64,000 bases of DNA from Pantoea sp. BAV 3049 (GCF_009765445.1 NZ_WHOY01000031.1:896273-960272), one strand, 5' to 3'; positions 41,958 to 52,109 are shown, counted from the stretch's first letter. The notes: a model not told the origin generated them from the sequence alone. Program-made: numbers and translations.

Positions 41958-43574
41958 TTATTTATGCCTGAGGATATACATCGTGCGGCTGTAGGCCACA
42001 TCCTCAGGATTGGTGATTGGATAGCCCTTAACCCACGGCTTGATCAGGCGGCCATTGGTATACTGGTAAAGCGGTGCGATCGGCACCTGATCGGCAATAA
42101 TCTGCTCTGCACGGTTGTAATCATCGTTGCGCTTTTCGCTGTTGGTTTCACGGCTGGCCTGTTCAATGATCGCATCGTAATCCGCACTTTTGAATTTCGC
42201 GATATTGCCGCTGTGGGTTGACGTCAGCAGGCTGAGGAAGGTCGATGGCTCATTGTAGTCGCCGACCCAGGAAGCGCGGATCACATCAAAGTTGCCGGTG
42301 TTGCGGCTGTCGATGTAGGTTTTCCACTCCTGATTCTGCAACTTCACTGTGACCCCAAGGTTTTTCTTCCACATTGAGGCCACGGCAATGGCAATTTTCT
42401 GGTTATTCTCCGAGCTGTTATACAGCAGCGTCAAATCCAGCGGATGAGTCGGTCCATATCCGGCAGCGGTCAACAGCGCCTTCGCCTGAGCATTCAGCTC
42501 TGCCTGATCGTGCTGCTGGATAAAGTCCGGCTTCGATTTGAAACCAGCCGTCACGTCCGGCGTGAAATGCCAGGCTGGTTTCTCACCCGTTCCCAGCACT
42601 TTTTCGGCAATGATTTTCCGGTCAATACTCCACGACAGCGCCTTACGCACCCGCACATCGGCCGTCGGGCCTTTGGTGGTGTTAAAGGCGTAATAATATG
42701 TTCCCAACTGGTCAGGCGTGTAGACCTCTTCGGGGATCTGTTTTTTCAGCAGGCCGTACATGTTTTTCGGGAAGGATTCGGTGATATCGATATCGTCAGC
42801 ACGATAGCGTTTCGTGGCGCTGGATTCCTCGTTAATCGGCACGAACGTTACCTTAGTTAGCACGCTGTGCGCGTTATCCCAGTACTGGTCATTACGCACC
42901 AGCACCAGCTTTTCATTCACCACACGCTCCTGCAATTTATAGGCACCGTTGCCTACCAGGTTTCCAGGCTGGGTCCACTCTTTACCGTCTTTCTCAATGA
43001 TTTTTTCCGGTACCGGATACAGGCTGAAGTTGGCGGTCAGGCTGACAAAAAACGGCACCGGTTTATCCAGCGTCACTTTCAGGCGGTTGTCATCCAGCGC
43101 GGTGACACCCAGCTTATCCGGCGTCATTTCACCTTTGGTGATCGCTGCTGCATTCTGGATACCGGCCAGTTCGGCAAACCAGGCAAACGTTGAACCCACT
43201 TTCGGATCGACCAGACGCCGCCAGCTGTAAACAAAATCATTAGCCGTTACCGGCTCGCCATTCGACCAGCGGGCATCTTTGCGCAGGGTGAAAATCCAGG
43301 TTTTATTGTCAGTAGTCTGCCACTGGGTAGCGACGCCAGGCACGATATTGCCCTTTGCATCCTGATTGGTCAGCCCTTCAAACAGGTCTCGGATCACCTG
43401 AATTTCTGGCAGACCTACAGCTTTAGCTGGATCGAGCGAAGCAGGCTCATCTTTGATATGGCGGACAATCTCCTGACTGGCGGCCAGCTGCGTGCCAGGC
43501 GGGACATCGGCTGCGTACAGTGAAGCACTGACGGCCAGGGACAACATGGCCAGCGTGAAACGGTAATTCCTCAT
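41958..43574 (-). CDS. mppA: Periplasmic murein tripeptide-binding protein MppA
   Basis: The 538-residue family 5 solute-binding protein strongly resembles E. coli MppA (537). Its signal peptide is MRNYRFTLAMLSLAVSASLY. GAGG lies seven bases before ATG 43574 but is too close to the upstream ATG at 43580, so the shorter start is chosen. MppA delivers L-Ala-D-Glu-meso-Dap to the Opp permease for murein recycling. It diverges from mpaA, whose product cuts the same tripeptide. Confidence 0.95.
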   Translation of the reverse strand: MRNYRFTLAMLSLAVSASLYAADVPPGTQLAASQEIVRHIKDEPASLDPAKAVGLPEIQVIRDLFEGLTNQDAKGNIVPGVATQWQTTDNKTWIFTLRKDARWSNGEPVTANDFVYSWRRLVDPKVGSTFAWFAELAGIQNAAAITKGEMTPDKLGVTALDDNRLKVTLDKPVPFFVSLTANFSLYPVPEKIIEKDGKEWTQPGNLVGNGAYKLQERVVNEKLVLVRNDQYWDNAHSVLTKVTFVPINEESSATKRYRADDIDITESFPKNMYGLLKKQIPEEVYTPDQLGTYYYAFNTTKGPTADVRVRKALSWSIDRKIIAEKVLGTGEKPAWHFTPDVTAGFKSKPDFIQQHDQAELNAQAKALLTAAGYGPTHPLDLTLLYNSSENNQKIAIAVASMWKKNLGVTVKLQNQEWKTYIDSRNTGNFDVIRASWVGDYNEPSTFLSLLTSTHSGNIAKFKSADYDAIIEQASRETNSEKRNDDYNRAEQIIADQVPIAPLYQYTNGRLIKPWVKGYPITNPEDVAYSRTMYILRHK

Positions 43575-43756
43575 CGGCATACCTCGAAAAGGTCAACGGA
43601 ACGGGCTTATACCCGGACTTTAACGCAAATCGTTGATAGGTCAGTAGCATTTTTCGCCACGATGGCACTCAGAAGGAAAGAACAGTGAGCCGCCCGGCAC
43701 TTTTTTTCCCCGCCATTTTACGTTAGTTTTAGAAAAACTTTTCCGGAGTGAAACTG

Positions 43757-44464
43757 ATGTCCCTGATTCATCCGCGCCCGCTTCGCGGCAAACTGGATGC
43801 AGAAAGTAAAGTCTATGGTGCCAGCGTGCTGGGCGCTCCTCTCCTGTGGTTTCCCGCTCCGGCGGCTGATAAAGAGAGCGGACTGATCCTCGCCGGAACG
43901 CACGGTGATGAAACCGCCGCGGTGGTCACGCTTTCCTGTGCCATGCGCACGTTGCAGGAGCCGCATCGTCGCCACCATGTGGTGCTGGCGGTAAACCCTG
44001 ATGGTTGCCAGCTCGGGCTGCGCGCCAACTCTCATGGTGTGGACCTCAACCGTAACTTCCCCGCGGCCAACTGGCAGTCTGGTGATACCGTTTATCGCTG
44101 GAACAGCGTCGCGGATGAACGTGATGTGTTACTTTCAACGGGAGAGCACGCAGCCTCAGAGCCTGAGACTCAGGCCCTCTGTGATTTGATTCATCAGATT
44201 AAACCGGCGTGGATTGTGACTTTCCATGAGCCGCTGGCCTGTATTGAAGATCCACAGACCAGCGCACTGGGAGAATGGCTGGCGAAAAAAATGGATTTGC
44301 CGCTGGTCACCACCGTAGGGTATGCCACCCCCGGCTCTTTTGGCAGCTGGTGTGCTGATCTCAACCTGCCGGTGATTACCGCGGAACTGCCGCCGATCTC
44401 CGCCGATGAATCTACAGAAAAATACCTCGGCGCGATGGTGGACTTACTGAGCTGGCCGCCCTGA
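43757..44464 (+). CDS. mpaA: Murein tripeptide amidase MpaA
   Basis: The 235-residue M14-type zinc amidase cleaves the gamma-D-Glu-Dap bond of murein tripeptide in the cytosol. Zinc ligands are visible as His49 and Glu52 (AGTHGDE) and His157 (TFHEPLA); the substrate motif GVDLNRNFPAANW is present. GGAG eight bases before ATG 43757 fixes the start; a GTG at 43748 overlaps that ribosome site. The last 21 bases overlap the end of convergent ycjG. Confidence 0.94.
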   Translation: MSLIHPRPLRGKLDAESKVYGASVLGAPLLWFPAPAADKESGLILAGTHGDETAAVVTLSCAMRTLQEPHRRHHVVLAVNPDGCQLGLRANSHGVDLNRNFPAANWQSGDTVYRWNSVADERDVLLSTGEHAASEPETQALCDLIHQIKPAWIVTFHEPLACIEDPQTSALGEWLAKKMDLPLVTTVGYATPGSFGSWCADLNLPVITAELPPISADESTEKYLGAMVDLLSWPP

Positions 44465-45427
44465 AAACGTGATCCTGCCGCAGCTGAAAGGCAGCGACGG
44501 ATCCACATCAACAGCCAGCCAGGTTGGCCCGTCCAGATCAATAAAGCGGGCGGATTTCACCAGCGGCAGTGCGGCAGCAATAGCTCTGGAGGTGCAGAGC
44601 ATGCAGCCCAGCATCACTTCAAACCCCGCCTCTTTTGCCGCTTCAGCCAGCGCCAGCGCTTCGGTCAGGCCACCGGTTTTATCCAGCTTGATATTGACCA
44701 TCTCGTAGCGCCCTTTCAGCTTCGGCAAACTTTCTCTTGTGTGGCAGCTTTCATCGGCACAAATCGGCAACGGATGAATAAAATTCTCCAGCGCGGCGTC
44801 CTCGCCTGCTGGCAGCGGCTGTTCCAGCATTGCCACTTTCAAATCCGCCAGCAGCTGGCAGCGCGCGGCAAGCCCTTCGCTGTGCCAGGACTCATTAGCA
44901 TCCACAATCAGCGTCACCTGAGGCACGGCGGCGCGCACCGCCACCAGGCGTTCAGTGATTAGCGAGTTATCAAGTTTCACTTTCAGCAGCCGCGCGCCGT
45001 TTTGCCACAGTGCCAGCGCACTGCTGGCCATCGCCTCCGGCGTATCAATTGAGACAGTCTGAGCCATTTCTATAACGGGTGGCTGAGGATTGGCGGTGAG
45101 GTGCCACAGGTCGCTGCCGAGTTTTCGCGCCTGAAGATCCCATAATGCAGAATCGATGGCATTTCTCGCAGCACCGGCAGGTAATACCTGCTGCAGCTGC
45201 TCACGGGTCATGCCCTGTTCAAGTTCATCAAATAAGGCGGCAATTTGCGCCAGCACCGACGCTTCCGTTTCGCCATACCGCGGATAAGGCGTACATTCCC
45301 CCACGCCCCTGATCCCCTCTTCCTCCAGCTCCACTACCACCACTCCGGCCTCGCTGCGGGTACCACGCGCAATCACAAATGGCGTGTGCAACGGCCAGGC
45401 TTCCGGGTATACCTTGACTGCTCTCAT
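44444..45427 (-). CDS. ycjG: L-Ala-D/L-Glu epimerase
   Basis: The 327-residue enolase-superfamily enzyme epimerises L-Ala-D-Glu to L-Ala-L-Glu, the step after MpaA in murein-peptide use. Active-site features are the KVKLD lysines, metal ligands in VDANES, MLEQPL and CADES, and the late lysine in NIKLDK. The C-terminus overlaps mpaA by 21 bases tail to tail and is a little longer than E. coli YcjG (321). It diverges from tpx. Confidence 0.92.
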   Translation of the reverse strand: MRAVKVYPEAWPLHTPFVIARGTRSEAGVVVVELEEEGIRGVGECTPYPRYGETEASVLAQIAALFDELEQGMTREQLQQVLPAGAARNAIDSALWDLQARKLGSDLWHLTANPQPPVIEMAQTVSIDTPEAMASSALALWQNGARLLKVKLDNSLITERLVAVRAAVPQVTLIVDANESWHSEGLAARCQLLADLKVAMLEQPLPAGEDAALENFIHPLPICADESCHTRESLPKLKGRYEMVNIKLDKTGGLTEALALAEAAKEAGFEVMLGCMLCTSRAIAAALPLVKSARFIDLDGPTWLAVDVDPSLPFSCGRITFSGRPAQ

Positions 45428-45589
45428 TAACGGGTCCTTTCAGGAGAAAAAAAGAAATGCCACCTCAACACCATAGCTATTGCGGCCGCCCTTTGGCAAT
45501 GCGCAGGTAAAGAAAGGCTTTTTACTGTCCCACTTGCAGAGCATGGCTTACACTCAGTTCAGTGTTTACTGCGCTTATAAGGAAAGATT

Positions 45590-46093
45590 ATGTCACAGAC
45601 TGTACATTTTCAGGGCAACCCGGTTGCCGTTGCAGGCCAGTTACCGGTGCCGGGCGATGCCGCGAAACCTTTCACGCTGGTTGCCAAAGACCTCTCCGAT
45701 GTCTCCCTTTCCCACTACGCGGGCAAGCGTAAAGTTCTGAACATCTTCCCCAGCATTGATACCGGTGTCTGCGCCGCCTCGGTGCGTAAATTCAACCAGC
45801 TGGCCAGCGAGCTGGATAATGCGGTAGTACTGTGCATCTCTTCCGATCTGCCGTTTGCCCAGTCCCGTTTTTGCGGCTCTGACGGCCTGAGCAACGTGGT
45901 TACGTTGTCCACTTTGCGGGGTGGCGAGTTCAAACAGGACTACGGTGTGGCGATCGATGATGGCCCACTGAAAGGCCTGACGGCTCGCGCCGTCGTCGTG
46001 CTGGATGATAAAGACAACGTACTTTACAGCCAACTGGTGAATGAGATTACCACCGAGCCGGATTATGACGCCGCGCTGGCAGCGCTGAAATAA
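45590..46093 (+). CDS. tpx: Thiol peroxidase Tpx
   Basis: The 167-residue atypical 2-Cys peroxiredoxin has peroxidatic Cys61 ([12 protein letters not shown]) and resolving Cys95 (SRFCGSDGL). It reduces lipid and alkyl peroxides using thioredoxin in the periplasm-facing or cytosolic space (location debated in E. coli). AAGGAAA precedes the ATG. Same order as in E. coli (ycjG, tpx, tyrR). Confidence 0.96.
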   Translation: MSQTVHFQGNPVAVAGQLPVPGDAAKPFTLVAKDLSDVSLSHYAGKRKVLNIFPSIDTGVCAASVRKFNQLASELDNAVVLCISSDLPFAQSRFCGSDGLSNVVTLSTLRGGEFKQDYGVAIDDGPLKGLTARAVVVLDDKDNVLYSQLVNEITTEPDYDAALAALK

Positions 46094-46134
46094 AGCTAAC
46101 CGCCCCGGACGTGCATCAATAGTCTGATAAATTT

Positions 46135-46170
46135 AAAAGCACCGCGCGATGATGTCGACGGTGCTTTTTT
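46135..46170. terminator. Bidirectional terminator between tpx and tyrR
   Basis: AAAAGCACCG / CGGTGCTTTT forms a 10-bp stem around a 14-base loop and continues into a T run. Confidence 0.88.
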
Positions 46171-46248
46171 ATCAACTTCTGTAAACTAAATTTGCCTGAT
46201 CCGCAGTAAATCAGGCAATTTCTGTCCAGGGTAACGCCGCACGGGTGA

Positions 46249-47820
46249 TTACTTCCCTTCCCCCTCGCTTTTCTTCTGGCTCAAACCATACTCACGCAAT
46301 TTATTGGCAATGGCCGTGTGCGAAACGCCTAAACGTTTTGCCAGCTTGCGCGTGCTGGGATAGGACAGGTATAAACGGGTCAGGATTGAACGTTCGAAGC
46401 GGCTGGTGATCTCGTCCAGAGAGCCTTCCATCACTTCTTCTCCCAGCGGCAGATCCATCGCGAATTCTGGCAACACAATATCCTGCGGTCGCAACTCATA
46501 GCCTTCCAGCTGGGTCAGCGCCCGATACAGCGCATTCTTTAACTGACGGACGTTGCCGGGCCAGGTGTAGCGGCTGAGAAAAGCATTCAGTTGAGGTGAC
46601 AGTTTTGGTCGGGCCACTCCCTGTTCATCCGCAAAGCGGGCAACAAACATTTCGGTCAGAGGCAGGATGTCCTGCGGACGATCGCGCAACGGCGGCAGAT
46701 TCAGCGTCAGGACGTTGAGACGATAAAACAGATCTTCACGGAATTCGCCACGGTGTACCATCTCCGTCAGGTTCTTCTGCGTGGCACAGATCACGCGAAC
46801 GTCAACGTGGACCTCATGCTCTTCACCCACCCGACGGAAGGTGCCGTCGTTGAGGAATCGCAGCAGTTTGGTCTGCATCCGCGGCGACATCTCACCAATC
46901 TCATCCAGCAGCACCGAGCCACCATTAGCCTGCTCGAAGAAGCCTTTTTTCCCTTCCAGCGCGTTCGGGTATGCCCCGGCCGCGTGGCCAAACAGCTCGC
47001 TTTCTGCCACATCATCCGGCAGCGAGGCACAGTTCAGTGCCAGGAACGGCTTTTTTCCACGCGCACTGCGCAGATGGCAGGCACGGGCCAGCATATCTTT
47101 GCCCGTCCCGGTGTCCCCGACAATCAGCAGCGGCGCATCCAGCATCGCCAGCTTGCGGGCCTGTTCAACAACCTGACGCATCTTCGGCGTGACCGCCACA
47201 ATATGCTGGAATTCGCTGTCGTCATTCACCGCCAGGTTCTGCAACTGCTGGCCCATTCTCGCGGTGGATTTCAGCATCACTACCGCGCCGACCGGGTTGC
47301 CGGGCTGCTCATTTTCACCAGCGGCATAAATAGGGGTGATTTCCATCAGGAAGTCGCGGCCCTGGATCACCACGTGATGGGCCTGTGGTTCAATACGCTC
47401 GCTTTCCAGCCAGCGCTGGAAATTGAATCCGGCGATCAGCGCGCCTGCGCCAAAGTTACGCATTTTCTCTTCATTAAGCGAAAACAACGTCTGTGCCGCC
47501 GGATTTGCCAGTTCCACCTTACTTTTCAGATCGATAGAAAAAACCGGCTCCGGCAACGCCACCAGCAGTGCGCTCAGTGCCCGGTGCTCCCGTTCGGAAG
47601 GCAAAAAGGTCACCGTTCTGACATCCGTCACGCTGGGTATACGGCGGATTTCTGCCATCAACTGACTGAACTGATCAAACTCAATGGGGGAGAAATTCAG
47701 GTAGATGCGCCCGATGGGGGCAATTTCAATACCGCGCAAATCGATGCTTCTTTCCACAAGGAGATCAAGCAGTTCGCGGGTCAGACCTAGTCGGTCCTGG
47801 CAAAAAACTTCCAGACGCAT
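46249..47820 (-). CDS. tyrR: Aromatic amino acid regulator TyrR
   Basis: The 523-residue regulator starts at ATG 47820 (AAGG upstream). It has an N-terminal ACT domain, a PAS domain (about 80-190), an AAA+ domain with Walker A GDTGTGK (235-241), and a C-terminal helix-turn-helix (TRKLAKRLGVSHTAIANKLR). It controls aromatic amino acid synthesis and transport genes. It is about ten residues longer than E. coli TyrR (513), mainly because the segment after SELFGHA contains GAYPNAL, where sigma-54 activators carry GAFTGA and E. coli TyrR has a deletion. Confidence 0.95.
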   Translation of the reverse strand: MRLEVFCQDRLGLTRELLDLLVERSIDLRGIEIAPIGRIYLNFSPIEFDQFSQLMAEIRRIPSVTDVRTVTFLPSEREHRALSALLVALPEPVFSIDLKSKVELANPAAQTLFSLNEEKMRNFGAGALIAGFNFQRWLESERIEPQAHHVVIQGRDFLMEITPIYAAGENEQPGNPVGAVVMLKSTARMGQQLQNLAVNDDSEFQHIVAVTPKMRQVVEQARKLAMLDAPLLIVGDTGTGKDMLARACHLRSARGKKPFLALNCASLPDDVAESELFGHAAGAYPNALEGKKGFFEQANGGSVLLDEIGEMSPRMQTKLLRFLNDGTFRRVGEEHEVHVDVRVICATQKNLTEMVHRGEFREDLFYRLNVLTLNLPPLRDRPQDILPLTEMFVARFADEQGVARPKLSPQLNAFLSRYTWPGNVRQLKNALYRALTQLEGYELRPQDIVLPEFAMDLPLGEEVMEGSLDEITSRFERSILTRLYLSYPSTRKLAKRLGVSHTAIANKLREYGLSQKKSEGEGK

Positions 47821-47913
47821 GCGTAGCAACCTTCATTCATATCGGGCGAGCCCTGATGATACTCTATCAGGGCAGGCGTCAGAAGAGTTCTGGAAGGAAA
47901 TCTTGACAGTTGA

Positions 47914-48951
47914 TCACTTCTGCAGCGTTTCTTTCAGTTGAGTCACCAGAGCGCGGCGAAAATCCCCCAGCCGTGGCTTATCATCTTCCATCCACGGCAG
48001 CGGACGACATAACTCCATGGTTTTGATCCCCAACCGGGCAGTCAGCAAACCGGCCCCGATCCCCTGTGCTGCACGGGCAGAAAACCGGGCCGCCAAATCC
48101 TGTGACATCCAGTCCATACCTACTTCCCTGACCAGCTCAGATGCACCGGCAAAGGCTATGTTGAGCAGGACCAGTCGGAACAGGCGAATGCGACTGAAGT
48201 AGCCCAGCTCGATGCCATAAATCGCAGCAATACGGTTAACCAGCCGCAGATTGCGCCAGGCGATAAAAGCCATATCAACCAGCGCCAGCGGGCTGACAGC
48301 GATCATCAGCGTGGACTCCGCTGAACTGCGGCCAATTTCCCGACGGGCCTGACGATCCAGCACCGGCTGCACCAGTTGGGCATACAGTGCGACGATTTCA
48401 CGGTCGTTATGAGTTTCATGCAGCGAGGCATGCCAGCGTTGCAGCGCAGGATGCGCCTGATCCAGCCCGGCCTGACGCGCCAGCTTTTCACAAAACTCAC
48501 GGCCTTTTCCCACCCCATGGCTGTTCAGCAACTCGCGGGCATCGTCACGCTCATCGGCTCGCTCCCTCAGCCGAAACAGACGACGCCATTCGGCAATCAG
48601 CGAACCCGCTCCTGCGCAAACGATCAGCCCACCGGCCACACAACCCCCCATAGCAATCCAGTCCTGCTGAACCCAGGCGTTATGCGTCCACTGCGCGCCC
48701 TGCGCCACCACACTGACGCCAAAAACGGCCAGCCCGGCTTTCACCATCCTGCGCCACAAGCTCCGTTTCGGACGCAGAGCGGCTTCCACCACTTTTTCTC
48801 CTGCACCCTCTTCCTCCGGCTCTTTTTCAGGATCGACAGCCACAAACTGACTCTCCTGCTGCTCAACAGCCTGAGCCGCCTTCAGCGTTAACGTTTTGTC
48901 CGCTTCCAGCGGCTGCGCGAAATCTATCCGCGGTTTCAGCGGTGCGCTCAT
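47914..48951 (-). CDS. ycjF: DUF697 inner-membrane protein YcjF
   Basis: The 345-residue product has a polar N-terminus, two adjacent membrane helices (about residues 68-125) and a C-terminal DUF697 domain with hydrophobic patches. It is close in length to E. coli YcjF (353). The gene overlaps ycjX by four bases (ATGA). In E. coli ycjXF belongs to the PspF/sigma-54 regulon, and its function is unknown. Confidence 0.92.
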   Translation of the reverse strand: MSAPLKPRIDFAQPLEADKTLTLKAAQAVEQQESQFVAVDPEKEPEEEGAGEKVVEAALRPKRSLWRRMVKAGLAVFGVSVVAQGAQWTHNAWVQQDWIAMGGCVAGGLIVCAGAGSLIAEWRRLFRLRERADERDDARELLNSHGVGKGREFCEKLARQAGLDQAHPALQRWHASLHETHNDREIVALYAQLVQPVLDRQARREIGRSSAESTLMIAVSPLALVDMAFIAWRNLRLVNRIAAIYGIELGYFSRIRLFRLVLLNIAFAGASELVREVGMDWMSQDLAARFSARAAQGIGAGLLTARLGIKTMELCRPLPWMEDDKPRLGDFRRALVTQLKETLQK

Positions 48952-50344
48952 CGCAATTTATCTCCCAGTAAAAATTCCAGCGCGGCATCCAGCCGGATAT
49001 GCGGCAAAGGACGGTCAACGTCCAGATCCTGCGGCCGGAACTGTTCAAAATGGAACCCCTGCTTCTGCCAGAATGCGTGGCCCGGCAGCCTTGGCGGCAC
49101 CTCTCCCGGATAGACGGTCAGCGGCTCATTGTCTCCAAGTCGGTGCCCGCGCAATGCCGGGATCTTCTCGCCCTGATGATCCACCAGCCCGCTCTGCGTG
49201 GCCTGTACAGAAGCCAGCCCCACGCAGTCCATGGTGATCCCTTCGAAAGCCGCGTTCTGCCAGGCATCCTGCACCAACTGCTGCAGCAGCGAGACCAGGT
49301 TGGCGTGCTGGTCGCCCGTCACATGATCGGATTTGGTGGCAGCGAACAGCAGCTTATCAATCACCGGTGAAAACAGGCGACGGAACAGCGTCCGCTGGCC
49401 GTAGGAGAAGCTTTGCATCAGTTGGGTCAGCGCCAGCCGCATATCGTTAAAGGCCTGCGGTCCGCTGTTCAGGGGCTGCAGGCAATCAACCAGCACAATC
49501 TGGCGGTCAAAGCGCAGGAAATGGTTCTTATAAAAGCCTTTTACCACGTGCTGGCAATAGTAGTTGTAGCGCGCGCGCAGCATGCCGATATTGGTACTGG
49601 CATCGGCCTGAGCCAGCCTTGACTCACCGCTTTCATCCACCTGTGGCCACGGAAAAAACTGCAAAGCTGGTGCGCCAGCCATGTCGCCGGGCAGCACAAA
49701 CCGACCGGGCTGGATAAAATGCAGCCCTTCCTGTTTGCACTTCACCAGGTAGCCGGTCCAGGCCGCGGCAATCTCCGCAAGGCGGTTCTCATCAGCCGGT
49801 GCCAGCGGGTCAAACCCTTCACAGAGTTTCTGCCAGTGCGATGACCAGCTGGCGCGATCGCCCAGCAGCAGACCGGTCATCTGTCGCGACCACTGAGGTA
49901 ATCCTGTGCCAGCATAGGCAGGTCGAGCAGCCATTCCCCGGGATAATCGACAATTTCCAGGTACAACGTGGAGGTATCTTTGAAGTGACGCAGCAGGGAC
50001 TCACGGGAGCGGTAGCGCAGCGCCAGGCGCATTTCACTTACACCCCGCGTTGGCGTGGGCCAGGCGGGCGGCGCGCCGTAAAGCTGCGAAAGCCCCTCAT
50101 CATAGGTAAAGCGCTGGATGCCCAGATCTCGCTGAGGCACCCGCTTTACGCCAAGCAGGCGCTCTTCGCGCACCGCCGAGAACATTGGCAGGCGCGCACC
50201 AGAGTTGACATTAAGCAGTTGATTGACCAGTGAAGTGATAAAAGCGGTTTTCCCGCTGCGGCTAAGGCCGGTGACCGCAAGGCGCAGGTGGCGATCCGCG
50301 CCCCGGTTTACCAGCGACAGCAATTCATTTTGAAGTCGTTTCAT
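48948..50344 (-). pseudogene. ycjX: ycjX, P-loop protein, frameshifted by one base
   Basis: YcjX is a DUF463 P-loop NTPase-like protein of about 465 residues, with SGKTAFITS as Walker A near residues 31-39. Here the frame from ATG 50344 runs to residue 155 (LAQDYLS) and then hits a TGA at 49877. The rest (WSRQMTGLLLGDRASW to the end) continues in another frame down to 48948. The expected AGT-TGG (Ser-Trp) reads AGTGG, so one T (A on the plus strand) is missing near 49892. Both halves are otherwise intact. It may be a real null allele or a sequencing error. Confidence 0.85.
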
Positions 50345-50427
50345 CTGGGTGTCGGCACCTTTTTTTTAATTTTTAGCTCATTATATTTACAGCCAAGCGT
50401 AGCAAATTACTGCGGTAATAACGATCT

Positions 50428-50652
50428 TCAGGACTTATTCCAGCGGGCAGTTGCGCCACGCATTGCACGACGGATTAAGGGTTCCAGCGCCCAGGCAAGA
50501 AGGATCTTCAGCGGGCGGCGGGCGACAGATTTCACCGCCAGGCCGGTCAGACCCGCTGGCCCGTAAGTCAATGCGCTGATCAGCACAAATTTACCGGCCC
50601 TCTTCAACGCGGGCGCGGCATTACGACGAACAGATGATTGCCAGTTACGCAT
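50428..50652 (-). CDS. pspD: Phage shock protein D
   Basis: The 74-residue peripheral membrane protein (E. coli PspD 73) carries the conserved TYGPAGLTGLAVKSVARRPLK segment. GGAG seven bases before ATG 50652 selects this start over ATG 50658. It is the last psp gene here; pspE is absent. The PspD role in the response is minor and not well defined. Confidence 0.88.
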   Translation of the reverse strand: MRNWQSSVRRNAAPALKRAGKFVLISALTYGPAGLTGLAVKSVARRPLKILLAWALEPLIRRAMRGATARWNKS

Positions 50653-50708
50653 ACTCATTCTCCGGTAAAAGGTGAAGGCCCGCACCCGGGCCCGCATTTG
50701 AAGAGGGT

Positions 50709-51074
50709 TTACAGCTGACGAAAACGGCTGCGCACGCTGAACGTTTCCGATGTCACATAACGTTCCATTTCACGCAGGCTTCGCTCACCGCCGTTCAGTT
50801 CAGCACTCAGTTGATTAAGCAATTCATGTGCCGTTGGCGCTTTTTCTCCGTCGTGGGTGTAACTCTCCGGCATTTCATCCAGCACAAAAGCCAGCACGAA
50901 ATAGACGATGGTGGTGAACATAAAGAGGCCGAAAAACATCGACAGCACCACAATCACCCGCACCAGCCGTACCGGGATCTCCAGGTAATCGGCTATGCCG
51001 GCACAGACCCCCTTCACTTTCCCTTGTGCCGGAATCCGGTAAAGCTTTCTGCCTTTAATTGTCACACCGCTCAT
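50709..51074 (-). CDS. pspC: Phage shock protein C
   Basis: The 121-residue inner-membrane protein has the PspC domain (KLYRIPAQGKVKGVCAGIADYL, about 8-65) with one strong membrane helix (VRVIVVLSMFFGLFMFTTIV region) and a cytoplasmic C-terminal tail. With PspB it senses membrane damage and releases PspF by binding PspA. Its start overlaps the pspB stop by four bases (ATGA). Confidence 0.94.
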   Translation of the reverse strand: MSGVTIKGRKLYRIPAQGKVKGVCAGIADYLEIPVRLVRVIVVLSMFFGLFMFTTIVYFVLAFVLDEMPESYTHDGEKAPTAHELLNQLSAELNGGERSLREMERYVTSETFSVRSRFRQL

Positions 51075-51298
51075 TGCTGCCTCCAGTTGGGATGCTCAGC
51101 ATCGAGGATCTCTTCCAGCGCCTTGATACGCTCACGCATTCTTCCTGCATCCTGAGTCAGCTGCTGCAGGCGCTGCAGTTCACCGGAGGACAGGTCGGCA
51201 CCGCCGTTCTGGCGGTTGCTGTAATGAAGCCATAACCAGATCGGTGCCACGAACAGCACAAATATCGTCAGGGGTATGGCCAGAAATAACGCGCTCAT
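51071..51298 (-). CDS. pspB: Phage shock protein B
   Basis: The 75-residue protein has an N-terminal membrane helix (LFLAIPLTIFVLFVAPIWLW) and a leucine-zipper-like cytoplasmic coil (LQRLQQLTQDAGRMRERIKA). It acts with PspC as signal transducer in the phage shock response. It lies 64 bases after pspA. Confidence 0.94.
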   Translation of the reverse strand: MSALFLAIPLTIFVLFVAPIWLWLHYSNRQNGGADLSSGELQRLQQLTQDAGRMRERIKALEEILDAEHPNWRQQ

Positions 51299-51362
51299 TC
51301 ACTCTCCTTGAAAATTCAGGCATTCGGGATGGCATCCGTCGCCGGACTGCCGTGCGCAGCGG

Positions 51363-52028
51363 TTACTCGCTGCGGTTCATTTTGGCTTTCAGCGCGGCCA
51401 GCTGCTCACCGATTTCGTCATCAGCCTGCAACTCAGCAAACTGCTGATCCAGCGTTTTCTGTTTGCCAAAGCGCTGGCTTTCCGCTTCGGCTTCCATATG
51501 ATCGATACGGCGCTCAAAGGATTCAAAACGAGCCATTGCCTCATCGATCTTACCGCTATCCAGCTGGCGACGCACATCGCGAGAAGAAGAAGCGGCCTGG
51601 TGGCGCAGCGTCAGCGCCTGCTGACGGGCGCGGGTTTCACTGAGTTTTTTCTCCAGCTCGCCGATTTCGCCTTTCATACGGGTCAGGGTTTCTTCCACCT
51701 GCTCCACTTCACTTTTCAGTGAGGCGGTCAGCTCGGTCAGCTTCTGTTTTTCAATCAGCGCCGCACGGGCCAAATCATCTTTGTCACGACGCAACGCCAG
51801 CTCGGCTTTCTCCTGCCATTCCGCCTGCTGGGTTTCAGCCTGATCGATACGACGCAGCAGCTGTTTCTTTTCAGCCAGCGCGCGGGCGGAGGTGGAACGA
51901 ACTTCAACCAGCGTGTCTTCCATTTCCTGGATCATCAGGCGTACCAACTTTTGCGGATCTTCCGCTTTTTCCAACAGCGAGTTGATATTGGCGTTCACGA
52001 TGTCAGCAAAACGAGAAAAAATACCCAT
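51363..52028 (-). CDS. pspA: Phage shock protein A
   Basis: The 221-residue protein is almost wholly coiled coil after an amphipathic N-terminal helix ([20 protein letters not shown]). PspA inhibits PspF when stress is absent and, as large ESCRT-III-like oligomers, supports the inner membrane during stress. It is transcribed from a sigma-54 promoter about 65 bases upstream and diverges from pspF, as in E. coli. Confidence 0.96.
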   Translation of the reverse strand: MGIFSRFADIVNANINSLLEKAEDPQKLVRLMIQEMEDTLVEVRSTSARALAEKKQLLRRIDQAETQQAEWQEKAELALRRDKDDLARAALIEKQKLTELTASLKSEVEQVEETLTRMKGEIGELEKKLSETRARQQALTLRHQAASSSRDVRRQLDSGKIDEAMARFESFERRIDHMEAEAESQRFGKQKTLDQQFAELQADDEIGEQLAALKAKMNRSE

Positions 52029-52093
52029 AATCCAAATCCTCTGTAGTCTGTTTCAATTGCGCGGTGCGCTGATTAATTGATGCAATTGTCTTA

Positions 52094-52109
52094 TACAATT
52101 AGCGTGCCA
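52094..52109 (-). promoter_or_regulatory. Sigma-54 promoter of the psp operon
   Basis: On the minus strand TGGCACGCTAATTGTA carries the -24 (TGGCAC) and -12 (TTGTA) elements with correct spacing and is one base away from the E. coli pspA promoter as I recall it. PspF upstream sites and an IHF-like AATCAATAAGATA lie further upstream, toward pspF. Confidence 0.92.

Noticed and set aside
46753-47790. 345-codon plus-strand frame opposite tyrR
   Set aside because: Shadow frame; tyrR on the other strand has full family similarity.
48948-49934. A stand-alone 328-residue protein from the 3' half of ycjX
   Set aside because: Its first residues (MAARPAYAGTGLPQ) are out-of-frame ycjX sequence and there is no ribosome site; it is the second half of the frameshifted gene.
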